A DNA stretch of 40,627 nt from JBLNDG01 sp050261415 (GTDB taxonomy: Bacteria; Bacillota; Clostridia; Lutisporales; Lutisporaceae). The stretch is taken from contig JBLNDG010000261.1 of NCBI GenBank assembly GCA_050261415.1, positions 1 through 40,627 on the forward strand, in the 5' to 3' direction. Below, one piece after another: positions 1-8,491 of the stretch (position 1 is its first letter; the number at the start of each line of letters is the position of its first letter). The notes under the pieces were generated by a model. The model was not told the origin of the DNA, made no database searches, and saw only the letters and a list, made by a program, of their open reading frames with translations. A program made the translations under genes and the position numbers.

Positions 1-374
1 TAGGACTGACCGGAGCAAAACCAGGATGCGAGAATGGAGATTGTGGCGCATGTACTGTACTTGTTGACGGATGGCCTGTCAAGTCGTGTATAATGCTGGC
101 TGTCGAAGCTGTAGGGCATAAAGTGACTACAATCGAAGGCTTGAAGGATGCGCCAATCCAAAAAGCTTTTATTGAAAAGTGGGGGTTCCAATGCGGCTAC
201 TGTACTCCCGGCTTTATAATGAATTGCCAGGGACTTGTTAATGTTCATCCGGATGCAGATGAAGAAATGATTGAGGAATGGCTTCAATCCAATATTTGCA
301 GGTGCACAAGCTATGAAGAAATCAGAAAAGCTGTAAAATCCGTATTAAGCGGGATGTCCGGTTCATCTGACTAG
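1..374 (+). CDS. 2Fe-2S subunit of a molybdenum hydroxylase (C-terminal part)
   Basis: This is the C-terminal part of a small iron-sulfur subunit of the xanthine dehydrogenase / CO dehydrogenase (CoxS/XdhC-type) family, which passes electrons from a molybdenum-cofactor subunit to a flavin subunit. The frame is open from base 3, so the gene begins before the window. Visible motifs are the end of the plant-type 2Fe-2S loop (CENGDCGAC, with a further Cys after DGWPVKS) and the second all-helical 2Fe-2S domain (CGYCTPG, then CRCTSYEEI). The subunit usually has about 150-160 residues; about 123 are visible. The large molybdopterin and FAD subunits are not downstream, since an intrinsic terminator follows at once; they may lie upstream, outside the window. 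The exact substrate cannot be told from this subunit. Confidence 0.93.
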   Translation, partial: GLTGAKPGCENGDCGACTVLVDGWPVKSCIMLAVEAVGHKVTTIEGLKDAPIQKAFIEKWGFQCGYCTPGFIMNCQGLVNVHPDADEEMIEEWLQSNICRCTSYEEIRKAVKSVLSGMSGSSD

Positions 375-394
375 TAAAGTGTAAACACAAATAT

Positions 395-431
395 AAAGCA
401 TTGTATTCATTGAAAGAATACAGTGCTTTTT
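395..431 (+). terminator. intrinsic terminator after the 2Fe-2S subunit gene
   Basis: A stem of about 14 bp (395-408 with 416-429, one G-U pair) encloses a 7-base loop and ends in a T run. It isolates the molybdenum hydroxylase gene from yjjI. Confidence 0.85.
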
Positions 432-446
432 CTATATGGGTTCTGA

Positions 447-455
447 TGGTATAAT
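447..455 (+). promoter_or_regulatory. candidate extended -10 promoter for yjjI-yjjW
   Basis: TGGTATAAT is a perfect extended -10 element placed between the upstream terminator and the yjjI start, about 60 bases before the start codon. No good -35 box is seen at the usual distance, which is common for extended -10 promoters. Confidence 0.45.
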
Positions 456-514
456 CATATTAAAGGACTTAACAGTGGACATAATAATATTATTAATTGA
501 AAGGTGTAAGGAAA

Positions 515-2023
515 ATGAGCGATATACTTAATATAGTCAAAGATAGGACGCTAACATACGAACAGAAAATCGTAAGCCTTGCCCGCGCTGCAGAGAACAC
601 ACTGCATGTACTCAATGTTTCCAAAGAGGTTGAAGAATACAGGCAGGAGGGAATAATATGTGATTTAGGCGAAGGCAATGCGCCGTACAGACCCAGATAT
701 ATCGTACCCGACTATGAAAAATTCATGAAGCAGGGGAGTGAATTTTTAAGATTGAAGCCGGCTGAAGATATTTGGGAAGCAACTAATAGCCTTTTAATAT
801 TATACAGGCATGTACCGTCAATAACCACAATGCCTGTTTTTGTAGGCAGCCTGGATACGCTGCTTGAACCGTTTATAAAGGATGAAGAAGAGGCATATAA
901 AGCCATTAAATTATTTTTAATGCACTTGGACCGTACTATTACCGATTCCTTCTGTCATGCAAACATAGGTCCAATGCCGACAAAGGCAGGGAGATTGATA
1001 CTGCAGGCAGAAAGGGAGCTTCAGGATGCTGTCCCGAATTTGACAATCAAGTATGGCAAGGAGACACCGGAGAAGTTTGCATTGGATGCGGTCAGGACCG
1101 CACTTGTATCAGCAAAACCCAGCTTTGCAAACCATGAAATGTTTATGTCAGAGTTTGGGGACAGGTACGCTATTGCAAGCTGCTATAACGGGCTTCTTAT
1201 CGGAGGAGGCAGTTTTACCCTTACCAGACTCGTACTAGCAAGGCTGGCAAAAAAAGCGGAAAGTGTAGAGCACTTTCTCGATGTAGTTCTTCCAGATGCT
1301 ATTGATAGAATGGCAGGATTCATGGATGAGCGGATTAAGTTTATAATGGAGGACAGCGGATTTTTTGAAAGCAGCTTTCTGGTAAAGGAAGGTCTGATAG
1401 ATAGGGACAGATTTACTGCAATGTTTGGCTTGGTAGGCCTCGCAGAATGCGTTAACCACCTTCTAGGAGCGAAGGAACAGCGTGATAGATTTGGACACAG
1501 CGGGAAAGCAAATGCTTTGGGCTATAAAATTATCGAAAGCATGTATGAAAAGGTATCAAAGCATATTAACAAATATTGTAAGGGAACAGACAACCATTTC
1601 CTACTGCATGCACAGGTAGGAATTGACACTGACTTTGGAATCAGTCCGGGCTGCCGTATACCGATAGGGGAAGAGCCGGAAATCCATGAGCACTTGCTTC
1701 AAAGTGCCGCTTTCCACAAGTTTTTCCCTTCTGGAATCGGGGATGTTTTCAGCTTTGATGAAACAGTAAGGAACAACCCCGGATATCTGCTGGATATAGT
1801 AAAGGGAGGATTTGCTTCAGGATTAAGATATATCTCCTTTTATGCTTCAGATAGTGATTTGGTTAGAATTACAGGATATTTAGTGAAAAAGTCAGATATT
1901 GAAAGGCTGAAGAACGGCGGACCGGCGCTGCACGATACAGTTGCATTAGGCCTTGGAGCAGTTCAGAACTCCAGGGTATTGGAAAGAAAGGTTAGGTACG
2001 ATGACCGAGGCATTAATAAATAA
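515..2023 (+). CDS. yjjI: YjjI family glycyl radical enzyme
   Basis: This is a predicted 502-residue glycyl radical enzyme of the YjjI (DUF3029) family. Its reaction is not established as far as I know; members are shorter than pyruvate formate-lyase and are encoded beside their own activase. The C-terminal radical site reads RITGY, with the radical-bearing Gly at about residue 454. I did not assign the catalytic Cys with confidence; Cys occurs in DSFCHANIGP and SPGCRIPIG. The length matches E. coli YjjI (about 516). ATG 515 is chosen because GAAAGGTGTAAGG lies just before it; an in-frame TTG at 497 would sit before this ribosome site. The gene overlaps yjjW by 23 bases, so the two are probably translated together. 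The radical implies strict need for anaerobic conditions. Confidence 0.9.
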   Translation: MSDILNIVKDRTLTYEQKIVSLARAAENTLHVLNVSKEVEEYRQEGIICDLGEGNAPYRPRYIVPDYEKFMKQGSEFLRLKPAEDIWEATNSLLILYRHVPSITTMPVFVGSLDTLLEPFIKDEEEAYKAIKLFLMHLDRTITDSFCHANIGPMPTKAGRLILQAERELQDAVPNLTIKYGKETPEKFALDAVRTALVSAKPSFANHEMFMSEFGDRYAIASCYNGLLIGGGSFTLTRLVLARLAKKAESVEHFLDVVLPDAIDRMAGFMDERIKFIMEDSGFFESSFLVKEGLIDRDRFTAMFGLVGLAECVNHLLGAKEQRDRFGHSGKANALGYKIIESMYEKVSKHINKYCKGTDNHFLLHAQVGIDTDFGISPGCRIPIGEEPEIHEHLLQSAAFHKFFPSGIGDVFSFDETVRNNPGYLLDIVKGGFASGLRYISFYASDSDLVRITGYLVKKSDIERLKNGGPALHDTVALGLGAVQNSRVLERKVRYDDRGINK

Positions 2024-2837
2024 GATACTACCTTTCAGTTCGGTAGATGGGCCTGGAAACCGCACGGTAATATTTTTTCAGGGCTGTAATTTTAATTGTT
2101 TGTATTGCCATAATCCGGAGACTATAAACAGATGCAACGGCTGTGGAGAATGTATAAAGGTATGTCCTGCCGGTGCATTAAGCAAAGACAGTGGTAAAAT
2201 AAGCTGGAACTCTGTGGCGTGTTTGAATTGCGATGCCTGCTTTAAAGAATGCCGCTTCGGAAGCAGCCCGAAAACCAAAGTTATGTCGGTTGATGAAGTC
2301 CTTAATGCAGTAAATAGAGTCAGGGCATTTATCTCCGGTATTACGGTTTCGGGGGGAGAATGCATGCTGCAAAAGGAATTCCTTCTCGAATTGTTTAATG
2401 AGGTCCATAAGCTGGATCTCACTGCTTTCGTGGATTCCAACGGCAGTCTTGACTTTTCAAAGGAAGAGGAATTGGTAAATGTATTGGATGCAGTAATGCT
2501 TGATATAAAATCCTATGACAATGAAGAGCACAAGATGCTTACTGGTGCGGCCAACGGCGAGGTGCTGAAAAATGCTGCCTATCTGGCTGAAAAGAATAAA
2601 TTGTACGAGGTAAGGACTGTTATTGTTCCGGGTATATTGGATAATAAACAGAATGTGGACAGGATCAGCCAGTATATAGCAAGCCTTAACCCGGAAGTCA
2701 GGTACAAATTGATCAGCTACAGGCCGGTAGGAGTAAGGGAGAATATGAGGCATATTCCGGTGCCTTCTGTTGAAATGATGGAAAAGTTGAAAAATATCGC
2801 CCAGACAAATGGATGTAAGAATGTAATAATTGTTTAG
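2001..2837 (+). CDS. yjjW: YjjW family glycyl radical enzyme activase (radical SAM)
   Basis: This 278-residue protein is the radical SAM activase expected to install the glycyl radical in YjjI, using a 4Fe-4S cluster and S-adenosylmethionine. The radical SAM motif CNFNCLYC gives Cys 29, 33 and 36. It is followed by a two-cluster ferredoxin insert with Cys 45, 48, 51, 55 and Cys 74, 77, 80, 84, typical of activases of the pyruvate formate-lyase activase-like group with auxiliary clusters. A Gly-rich SAM-binding stretch (TVSGGECMLQ) is also seen. ATG 2001 is preceded by AAAGGTTAGG; a longer frame from 1953 would run far into yjjI without a ribosome site. The yjjI-yjjW gene order is the conserved one. 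Confidence 0.93.
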   Translation: MTEALINKILPFSSVDGPGNRTVIFFQGCNFNCLYCHNPETINRCNGCGECIKVCPAGALSKDSGKISWNSVACLNCDACFKECRFGSSPKTKVMSVDEVLNAVNRVRAFISGITVSGGECMLQKEFLLELFNEVHKLDLTAFVDSNGSLDFSKEEELVNVLDAVMLDIKSYDNEEHKMLTGAANGEVLKNAAYLAEKNKLYEVRTVIVPGILDNKQNVDRISQYIASLNPEVRYKLISYRPVGVRENMRHIPVPSVEMMEKLKNIAQTNGCKNVIIV

Positions 2838-2849
2838 ACAATACTCGGT

Positions 2850-2895
2850 AAATACTCAATGCGTATGCTATAAAGCGCTATGAGTATTTTTTTTA
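2850..2895 (+). terminator. intrinsic terminator after yjjW
   Basis: A 9 bp stem AAATACTCA/TGAGTATTT (2850-2858 with 2881-2889), partly extended inside by GCG/CGC, runs into eight or more T residues. Confidence 0.85.
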
Positions 2896-2907
2896 ACAAA
2901 TAATGGT

Positions 2908-2936
2908 TTGTGTTGTAATATACTTCATATTATAAT
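2908..2936 (+). promoter_or_regulatory. candidate sigma-A promoter for the PAS histidine kinase
   Basis: TTGTGT (2908-2913), a 17-base spacer and a perfect TATAAT (2931-2936) lie about 110 bases before the kinase start. Confidence 0.5.
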
Positions 2937-3043
2937 AATTACATAAAGCGGTTTATTTGGATCATGATTCCATATGAGGGTTGTTATACCTGGGATATAT
3001 TGTATTGTTTGGAGGGTATCCTGTCTTCTGAGGGGGTAATAAT

Positions 3044-5290
3044 GTGATTTATGTTGGGTCTTCGGCTGCAGTGAAGCAGTCTAATGGTTCAAAATACACA
3101 TTTTTAGCTGTCTATTTCCTTATCTTAATTTCCGGATTTATATTATCTCATTTCCTTTTTCTTGATTTTTGGGTTAAACAGAACAATATGATGCATATCA
3201 TCATAGAGCTTTTAGGTATGTCATTTATTATTTTTTCCTTTGTAGATATATGGAATGCATATGAAGAGGTTAACAAGTTCAACCAGCGGCTTGGAGTTGC
3301 TTTGCTGATATTTATCATAATCAATTCCCTTCATATTTTTAATTATGCGGATTATATCCGGATGCCTGCTTCTGTAGCAGCTGCAATAATGGATGTTTCC
3401 ATAAAATATAGCGTTTTGATTGCATACTGTGAAGTTATTGTTTTGCTGTTACTCAGCTTCCACGGAAACAATTGGGAGATACCCAGATGGCTTGGATTAA
3501 CCCTCTCACTGACATTAGCATTTGTATTTTTATGGGTTATGATTGAAATCGCCCGGTACATTCCCATGTTTTATGACAATTCCTATACCACCTCTACAAA
3601 ATTTTATATTGATATAGTACTATGCGCAATACCTTTTTTAATTATTGCTGCTTATGCAAATAAAAGCAATGAGAGTAAGGATGAGCGCGAGAAGGTTATG
3701 TTCCGGTATATTATTATTGCAGTATGTTTTTTCATCTCTTCGCGGTTATGTTTTGTATTTAGTACAACAACTACATCACCTATGCAGTTTTTCGGACATT
3801 TGCTAAAGCTCGCCTATTACTATTTCATATATCACGGCGTTTACAAAACAACTATCGATTACCCGTACATGCAGGTTAAGTCAATGCGGGATTACTATAA
3901 AAATCTATTAAACGTCGCACCTATTGGAATCATTACATTTGATTCCTTTGGTAAGCTTAATTATTTAAACAGGCAGTGTGAAGTATTCTTTAACAATGAA
4001 GTAAATAAATTATATGGGGCTACATTTGAAGAGTTTATAGGCTCTTTAGAGATATTAGGATTAAGCAGAAGCAAACTTTTGGAAGAAATGAGAAATATCC
4101 AAAAGGAGCCCATAGTGTTCTATGGGGCACCCGTATACAATGGAATCAAAGGCACAAAGCTTATATTTAATGTTGTACAAATGGATAGCGGATTAGTGCT
4201 AGTTACCAGGGATGCAAAGAAGGCACAGGCGATAGAAAATATGCAGCTTCAGACTCAGACCTTATTGGATTCTATTGATAATATATTGTTTATAGTTGAT
4301 ATTAACAAGAAAATAGCGATGTGCAATAAAAAGTTTATGGAAGTAACAGGAATAAAGCAGAATGATGTGGATGACATAAGTATTTATCAACTTTTCAATA
4401 TGCTAAAGCTGGATGTCAAAGAAACCGATTCCATGGATTGCAATCATGAAGGGATGACAAAGGGCAGGATATGGAACATTCAAACTATCAGTGGGATTTT
4501 AAAGAAGATTAGTGTAGATTGTTCACCAATACATGATATTGATAATGAAAAAATCGGATGGATAATTGTAGGACGGGATGTAACAGAGTCTGCAAAGGAG
4601 CAGGAAAGAGCAATGCAAAGGGAAAAGATGGCTTTGATCGGGCATATGGCTGCGGGACTGGTACATGAGATTAAAAATCCCCTCGCTTCGATTAAGGGCT
4701 TATGCCAGTTGATATTGAGCAAGGCAAAGCATGAAAAGATAACAGATTATGCCGCGGTAATGGAAAATGCAGTAGATGATATCAACAAAATAGTATCGGA
4801 TTTTCTTCAGTTCTCCAGGCCAACAGTGGGAGAGCTTGAAAAGACAAACATCAATGATTTGTTAAGATCACTTGAAATAATCGTATCAACAAATGCTTAT
4901 AAAAACGGAGTAATGACACAATTCTGCTACTGCATGCCGGATAAACCTATACTTCTGAATAAGCAGCAGATAAAGAATGTAATCCTCAGTATGGTTGACA
5001 ACGCTATAGATGCAATGAACGGAGCAATTGATCCAAGACTAATCATAAGTACTGACTATTATGAAATGAGAAACGAGATACATTTATCAATAAAGGACAA
5101 CGGAATGGGAATGACAGAGGAGCAGCTCGCAAATGTAGGAACGCCCTTTTATACCACGAAATCCAAGGGTACAGGGCTTGGAATAAGTATATGCAAAAAT
5201 ATAATAAGCGAGCACGGAGGAAGCCTCAAAATTGAAAGCAGCCTTGGAGAAGGGTCGGTGTTCACTATAATTCTGCCCTGCATTGATTAA
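3044..5290 (+). CDS. membrane-bound PAS-domain sensor histidine kinase
   Basis: This is a 748-residue sensor kinase. The first ~265 residues form about eight membrane segments resembling a MASE3-type membrane sensor. Two PAS-like regions follow (about 282-385 and 400-515), then HisKA with the phospho-acceptor His 541 in VHEIKNPL, then the HATPase domain with the N box around Asn 653 (MVDNAIDAM), a G1 box (DNGMGM) and a G2 box (GTGLGISI). The start is GTG 3044 with AGGGGGT six bases upstream; the overlapping ATG at 3042 meets a stop at once. No response regulator is adjacent, so it is an orphan kinase. The layout resembles kinases that feed the sporulation phosphorelay, but that link is inference. 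Its stop codon overlaps the stop of the convergent kinase-fold gene. Confidence 0.9.
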   Translation: MIYVGSSAAVKQSNGSKYTFLAVYFLILISGFILSHFLFLDFWVKQNNMMHIIIELLGMSFIIFSFVDIWNAYEEVNKFNQRLGVALLIFIIINSLHIFNYADYIRMPASVAAAIMDVSIKYSVLIAYCEVIVLLLLSFHGNNWEIPRWLGLTLSLTLAFVFLWVMIEIARYIPMFYDNSYTTSTKFYIDIVLCAIPFLIIAAYANKSNESKDEREKVMFRYIIIAVCFFISSRLCFVFSTTTTSPMQFFGHLLKLAYYYFIYHGVYKTTIDYPYMQVKSMRDYYKNLLNVAPIGIITFDSFGKLNYLNRQCEVFFNNEVNKLYGATFEEFIGSLEILGLSRSKLLEEMRNIQKEPIVFYGAPVYNGIKGTKLIFNVVQMDSGLVLVTRDAKKAQAIENMQLQTQTLLDSIDNILFIVDINKKIAMCNKKFMEVTGIKQNDVDDISIYQLFNMLKLDVKETDSMDCNHEGMTKGRIWNIQTISGILKKISVDCSPIHDIDNEKIGWIIVGRDVTESAKEQERAMQREKMALIGHMAAGLVHEIKNPLASIKGLCQLILSKAKHEKITDYAAVMENAVDDINKIVSDFLQFSRPTVGELEKTNINDLLRSLEIIVSTNAYKNGVMTQFCYCMPDKPILLNKQQIKNVILSMVDNAIDAMNGAIDPRLIISTDYYEMRNEIHLSIKDNGMGMTEEQLANVGTPFYTTKSKGTGLGISICKNIISEHGGSLKIESSLGEGSVFTIILPCID

Positions 5291-5874
5291 CTTGCAGGAT
5301 ATATTTGTTCCATATATTCCCTTATTTTATCATTCCAGTGCCTATAAAGCCTTGGCTTTTCCTCTTCAACCACTGACATGAAGGTATCAAGCACCCCAAG
5401 CTTATAAAGGCCTTTAGCCAGATGTCTTGGGAAATCCCTTTTTTTTGAGAAACATTTCTTAGGGTCTATAACTGACAGGTTTCCATCGGGTCGGACATAA
5501 ATATCCCTACAACGGACGTCCAATTTTGTAAACCTTAGTTTTCTGAACTCATCAAGCAGTTCTATCAGCTTATGCGCCAATTCCCTGTCCATGCCGTTCT
5601 TTTTGATATAATGCTTCAGCGAAACTCCTGCGACATAGTCTCTTATCATATAGTTGCCCTGCATACCGTGAACCCTGGGAAAATGCCTGTTATTGTCTAT
5701 CTTTTTTAAAATTCGGTATTCCTTTATACAGCTTTTGGCGTCAAAGCATATTTTGATTACTTTACCTTCCGGGAGTCTATAAACTACTCCGTTGTGCCCT
5801 TTACCAAGATACTCACAATCAAGCAGGTTCACATCAAAATTCTTTATATATCTCCTATAAAGCCTTTTACTCAT
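5287..5874 (-). CDS. small kinase-fold protein (Ser/Thr or RIO-like)
   Basis: This 195-residue protein has a compact protein-kinase-like fold. Visible parts are the Gly-rich loop LGKGHNGVVY (23-32), an ATP-binding Lys 41 in VIKIC, a likely helix-C Glu 52, a degenerate catalytic loop around Asp 119 (LDVRCRDIYV), and IDPKK (Asp 137) where classic kinases have DFG. The DFG replacement and small size recall RIO or lipopolysaccharide-type kinases, so the substrate may be a protein or a small molecule. The start MSKRLYRR at 5874 has AGAGG eight bases upstream; a longer frame to 6033 lacks this. It converges with the histidine kinase, sharing overlapping stop codons with no terminator between. No membrane segment is seen. 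Confidence 0.7.
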   Translation of the reverse strand: MSKRLYRRYIKNFDVNLLDCEYLGKGHNGVVYRLPEGKVIKICFDAKSCIKEYRILKKIDNNRHFPRVHGMQGNYMIRDYVAGVSLKHYIKKNGMDRELAHKLIELLDEFRKLRFTKLDVRCRDIYVRPDGNLSVIDPKKCFSKKRDFPRHLAKGLYKLGVLDTFMSVVEEEKPRLYRHWNDKIREYMEQIYPAS

Positions 5875-6103
5875 AACAAAACCTCTAATCAAAGTTTTAT
5901 ATATAGCTGACACTGAATATGCCCATACATTATGTATATGATAGTTCAAGCTGATTTGGCACAGGCTGAAAAATAAAATAACAATCTTAGGCTTATTTTG
6001 AATAATCTGTATATTGTCATAAAAACTTAACACAGTTTTTACCAGCCGATAACAATACTATGTTTTATTTATGATATTATATTATCTGAAAGGAGGTGAA
6101 AGA

Positions 6104-6955
6104 ATGAATTATTTAATGGACTATCATGTACACTCTACTCATTCAATAGATGGGCACAGTACAATAATGGAGCTATGCAGGAGTGCAATAAGCAAAGGTA
6201 TAAACGAGATTGTAATTACCGACCATTTTGAACCTTATGACGGCAATGGAGGGTGTCCGCAATATGATCAAAAACATTATTGGATAGAAGCAATAAAAGC
6301 AAGGAAGGTTTTCAAGGGAAGGCTTCAGGTAAAAATGGGCGTGGAGCTTGGACAGCCTCATCTTTTTCCAGAAAGTTCAGAAGCTGTACTGGCGGATTTT
6401 CCTTACGATTATGTAATAGGTTCTGTCCATAAGTTCCCGGGCGGAAAGGATGCTTCAGAGCTTGATTATTCAGCTATCAGTGAAGAAGATGCGTGCAGCA
6501 TGTATCTGACACAGTTGAAACAGCTTATAGCTTGGAATAACTTTGATTGTATCGGGCACTTGGACCTTATAAAAAGGTATAGTGTCGGCACATACGGAAG
6601 AAATATTTCACTGGTATGTCAGTATGACCTCCTGAGGGAAGTACTGAAGGCAGCAATAGTCAAAGGCAAGGGTATTGAAATCAATACATCAGGTCTGAGA
6701 CAGACGCCGAGGGAGACCATGCCGGGATTGGATGTGCTGAGACTCTACAAAGAACTTGGAGGAGAGGTACTGACTATCGGTTCTGATGCTCACTTTGCAA
6801 GCGATGTCGGCAAGGGTGTGCCAGAGGCATTGGATATGGCAAGAGAAGCGGGCTTTAAGTTCATAACTGTATTTAAAGACAGGGAACCTCAATGGATAAG
6901 GATATCCGGAGAAAAGAATGCTTACGGAAATACACTACAGACTAATACAATCTAG
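6104..6955 (+). CDS. PHP-domain phosphoesterase (histidinol-phosphatase HisJ-like)
   Basis: This 283-residue protein is a metal-dependent PHP phosphoesterase of the HisK/HisJ type, which removes phosphate from L-histidinol phosphate in histidine synthesis. Metal-binding and family motifs are in order: DYHVHSTHS at the start, TDHFEPY, GVELGQ, GSVHKF, GHLDLIKRY, EINTSGLR and GSDAHFASDVG near the end. Length matches HisJ (about 270). ATG 6104 follows a perfect AAAGGAGGTGAAAG ribosome site; the frame extends 33 bases further up without a better start. No other his genes are nearby, so a different phosphate ester is possible. The last codons form the left arm of the terminator. Confidence 0.82.
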   Translation: MNYLMDYHVHSTHSIDGHSTIMELCRSAISKGINEIVITDHFEPYDGNGGCPQYDQKHYWIEAIKARKVFKGRLQVKMGVELGQPHLFPESSEAVLADFPYDYVIGSVHKFPGGKDASELDYSAISEEDACSMYLTQLKQLIAWNNFDCIGHLDLIKRYSVGTYGRNISLVCQYDLLREVLKAAIVKGKGIEINTSGLRQTPRETMPGLDVLRLYKELGGEVLTIGSDAHFASDVGKGVPEALDMAREAGFKFITVFKDREPQWIRISGEKNAYGNTLQTNTI

Positions 6956-6982
6956 TCTGGTGCCACCGTAAGCATTATTGTT
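6917..6982 (+). terminator. bidirectional terminator between the PHP gene and the AAA protease gene
   Basis: The outer arms AATGCTTACGG (6917-6927) and CCGTAAGCATT (6966-6976) enclose an inner stem CAGACTA/TAGTCTG (6938-6944 with 6953-6959). The left arm overlaps the end of the PHP gene. It lies between convergent genes and can serve both. Confidence 0.65.
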
Positions 6983-6997
6983 TTATGGGGTTAAATT

Positions 6998-8491
6998 TTA
7001 TGCACATTCTGAATTATTTGCGTTTTTTAGTATTATTCTAAGCTCATCACCGGACAATGTTTCTTTATCCAGCACGAGGTCGGTTATTTGTTTCAGTTCT
7101 TTTTTATATTGGACCAACAGTTCCCGTGTCTCGTTTTCAACCTGGTGCAATATTGCTGTAATAGTACTGTGTAGTTTATCGCCCGGTAAATCTTCTGCCG
7201 ATATGATACCAAGCTCAGACATACCGCTGTATATGATTTGCTTTGCCATGTCTGAAGCATGCTTGAAGTCACTTGAACCTCCGGTGCTGCGGTTATCCAG
7301 TATTATTTCTTCGGCTACTGTACCGGCCAAAGCAACAGAAATCCTTGCCTTCAGGTAATCCAGCGTATAAAGGTACATATCATCCTCCTGTGTCTGCCTT
7401 ACATAACCAAGAGCATTGCTTCTTGAGGCAACATTTACACTGGCCACTGAACCGGGAAGCTTCAGTTCACCAACGAGTGCATGGCCTGATTCATGTACGG
7501 CTATCCTGAACTTTTCATCCTTACTTGGCAGCCTGTCAAGCTTTTCTCCCATCATGACCTTTTCTATAGCACTGCGGAAGTGGTGGGGTTTAATATTATC
7601 AGAACCCTCACGCATAGCCAGAATGGCAGCTTCGTTTGCTACGCTTTCCAACTGTGCACCTGAAAAGCCGAATGTGTCTCTTGCAACAGAATCAATCGAA
7701 ACATCTTCTGCAAGGGGCTTGTTCTTTGTATGCAATTTTAATATATGAACTCTGCCCTTCTTATCAGGCAGGTCTACCTTTACCAAACGGTCGAAACGTC
7801 CGGGACGGAGCAGGGCTGAATCAAGCATGTCCACACGGTTGGTAGCACCTATGACAAGAATTCTTACCTCTTCATTGGAGGTTATGCCGTCCATCTGCAC
7901 CAACAGTTCGTTCAATGTCTGGTCATGCTCCTGATGGCTGTTGTTCTGTCCTCGTGCACCACCCAGTATCTCAATTTCATCTATGAATATGACTGCACTG
8001 GATTTTTTCAAATTCTTTGCGGTTTGTCTTGCCTGGCTGAAAAGCTGCCGCACTCTCTGAGCACCTACGCCGACATACATTTCAACGAACTCTGATCCGC
8101 TGGCGGACAGGAAAACTGAGTTCGTATATTGAGCGGCTGCTTTCGCCAGCAATGTTTTTCCTGTTCCGGGAGGACCATTAAGAAGTATACCTTTCAAAGG
8201 GCGTATTCCAAGTGATTTTATCTGCTCACTGTTTTTAATAAACTCAAGAGCCTCACGGAGCTCATTTTTTGCGATTTCCTGACCTCCTATATCATCAAAG
8301 GATATGGTATGAACCCTTTTTACCTCAGAGCTTGAGTAGGAACTGCTTTTCGCAAGCCTCGCCCTATTGAAATAGAATATGGTACCGAGCAAACCGGCAA
8401 AAAATAGTACAGGTATAATGTTAATTCCCTGAAGTGCCAGAAAAAGCAACACTCCGGCTGCTGCACCGATAATTATTTCAATATGCTTCAA
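6998..8491 (-). CDS. short FtsH-like AAA+ membrane zinc protease
   Basis: This 497-residue protein is an FtsH relative, shorter than usual (about 600-650). Two hydrophobic segments (about 4-22 and 24-41) form a tight hairpin, so the extracytoplasmic domain of true FtsH is missing. The AAA+ module shows Walker A GPPGTGKT (106-113), the pore loop FVEMYVGVGA, Walker B VIFIDEIE and the second-region RPGRFDR. The zinc protease module has HESGH (His 333-His 337) and a probable third ligand Asp in TGGSSDFKHA. Both catalytic halves therefore look intact. The start is TTG 8491 with GGAGG nine bases upstream; it overlaps the preceding gene's TGA by four bases, so translation is coupled. It probably degrades membrane or cytosolic proteins at the membrane; the substrate is unknown. 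Confidence 0.85.
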   Translation of the reverse strand: MKHIEIIIGAAAGVLLFLALQGINIIPVLFFAGLLGTIFYFNRARLAKSSSYSSSEVKRVHTISFDDIGGQEIAKNELREALEFIKNSEQIKSLGIRPLKGILLNGPPGTGKTLLAKAAAQYTNSVFLSASGSEFVEMYVGVGAQRVRQLFSQARQTAKNLKKSSAVIFIDEIEILGGARGQNNSHQEHDQTLNELLVQMDGITSNEEVRILVIGATNRVDMLDSALLRPGRFDRLVKVDLPDKKGRVHILKLHTKNKPLAEDVSIDSVARDTFGFSGAQLESVANEAAILAMREGSDNIKPHHFRSAIEKVMMGEKLDRLPSKDEKFRIAVHESGHALVGELKLPGSVASVNVASRSNALGYVRQTQEDDMYLYTLDYLKARISVALAGTVAEEIILDNRSTGGSSDFKHASDMAKQIIYSGMSELGIISAEDLPGDKLHSTITAILHQVENETRELLVQYKKELKQITDLVLDKETLSGDELRIILKNANNSECA

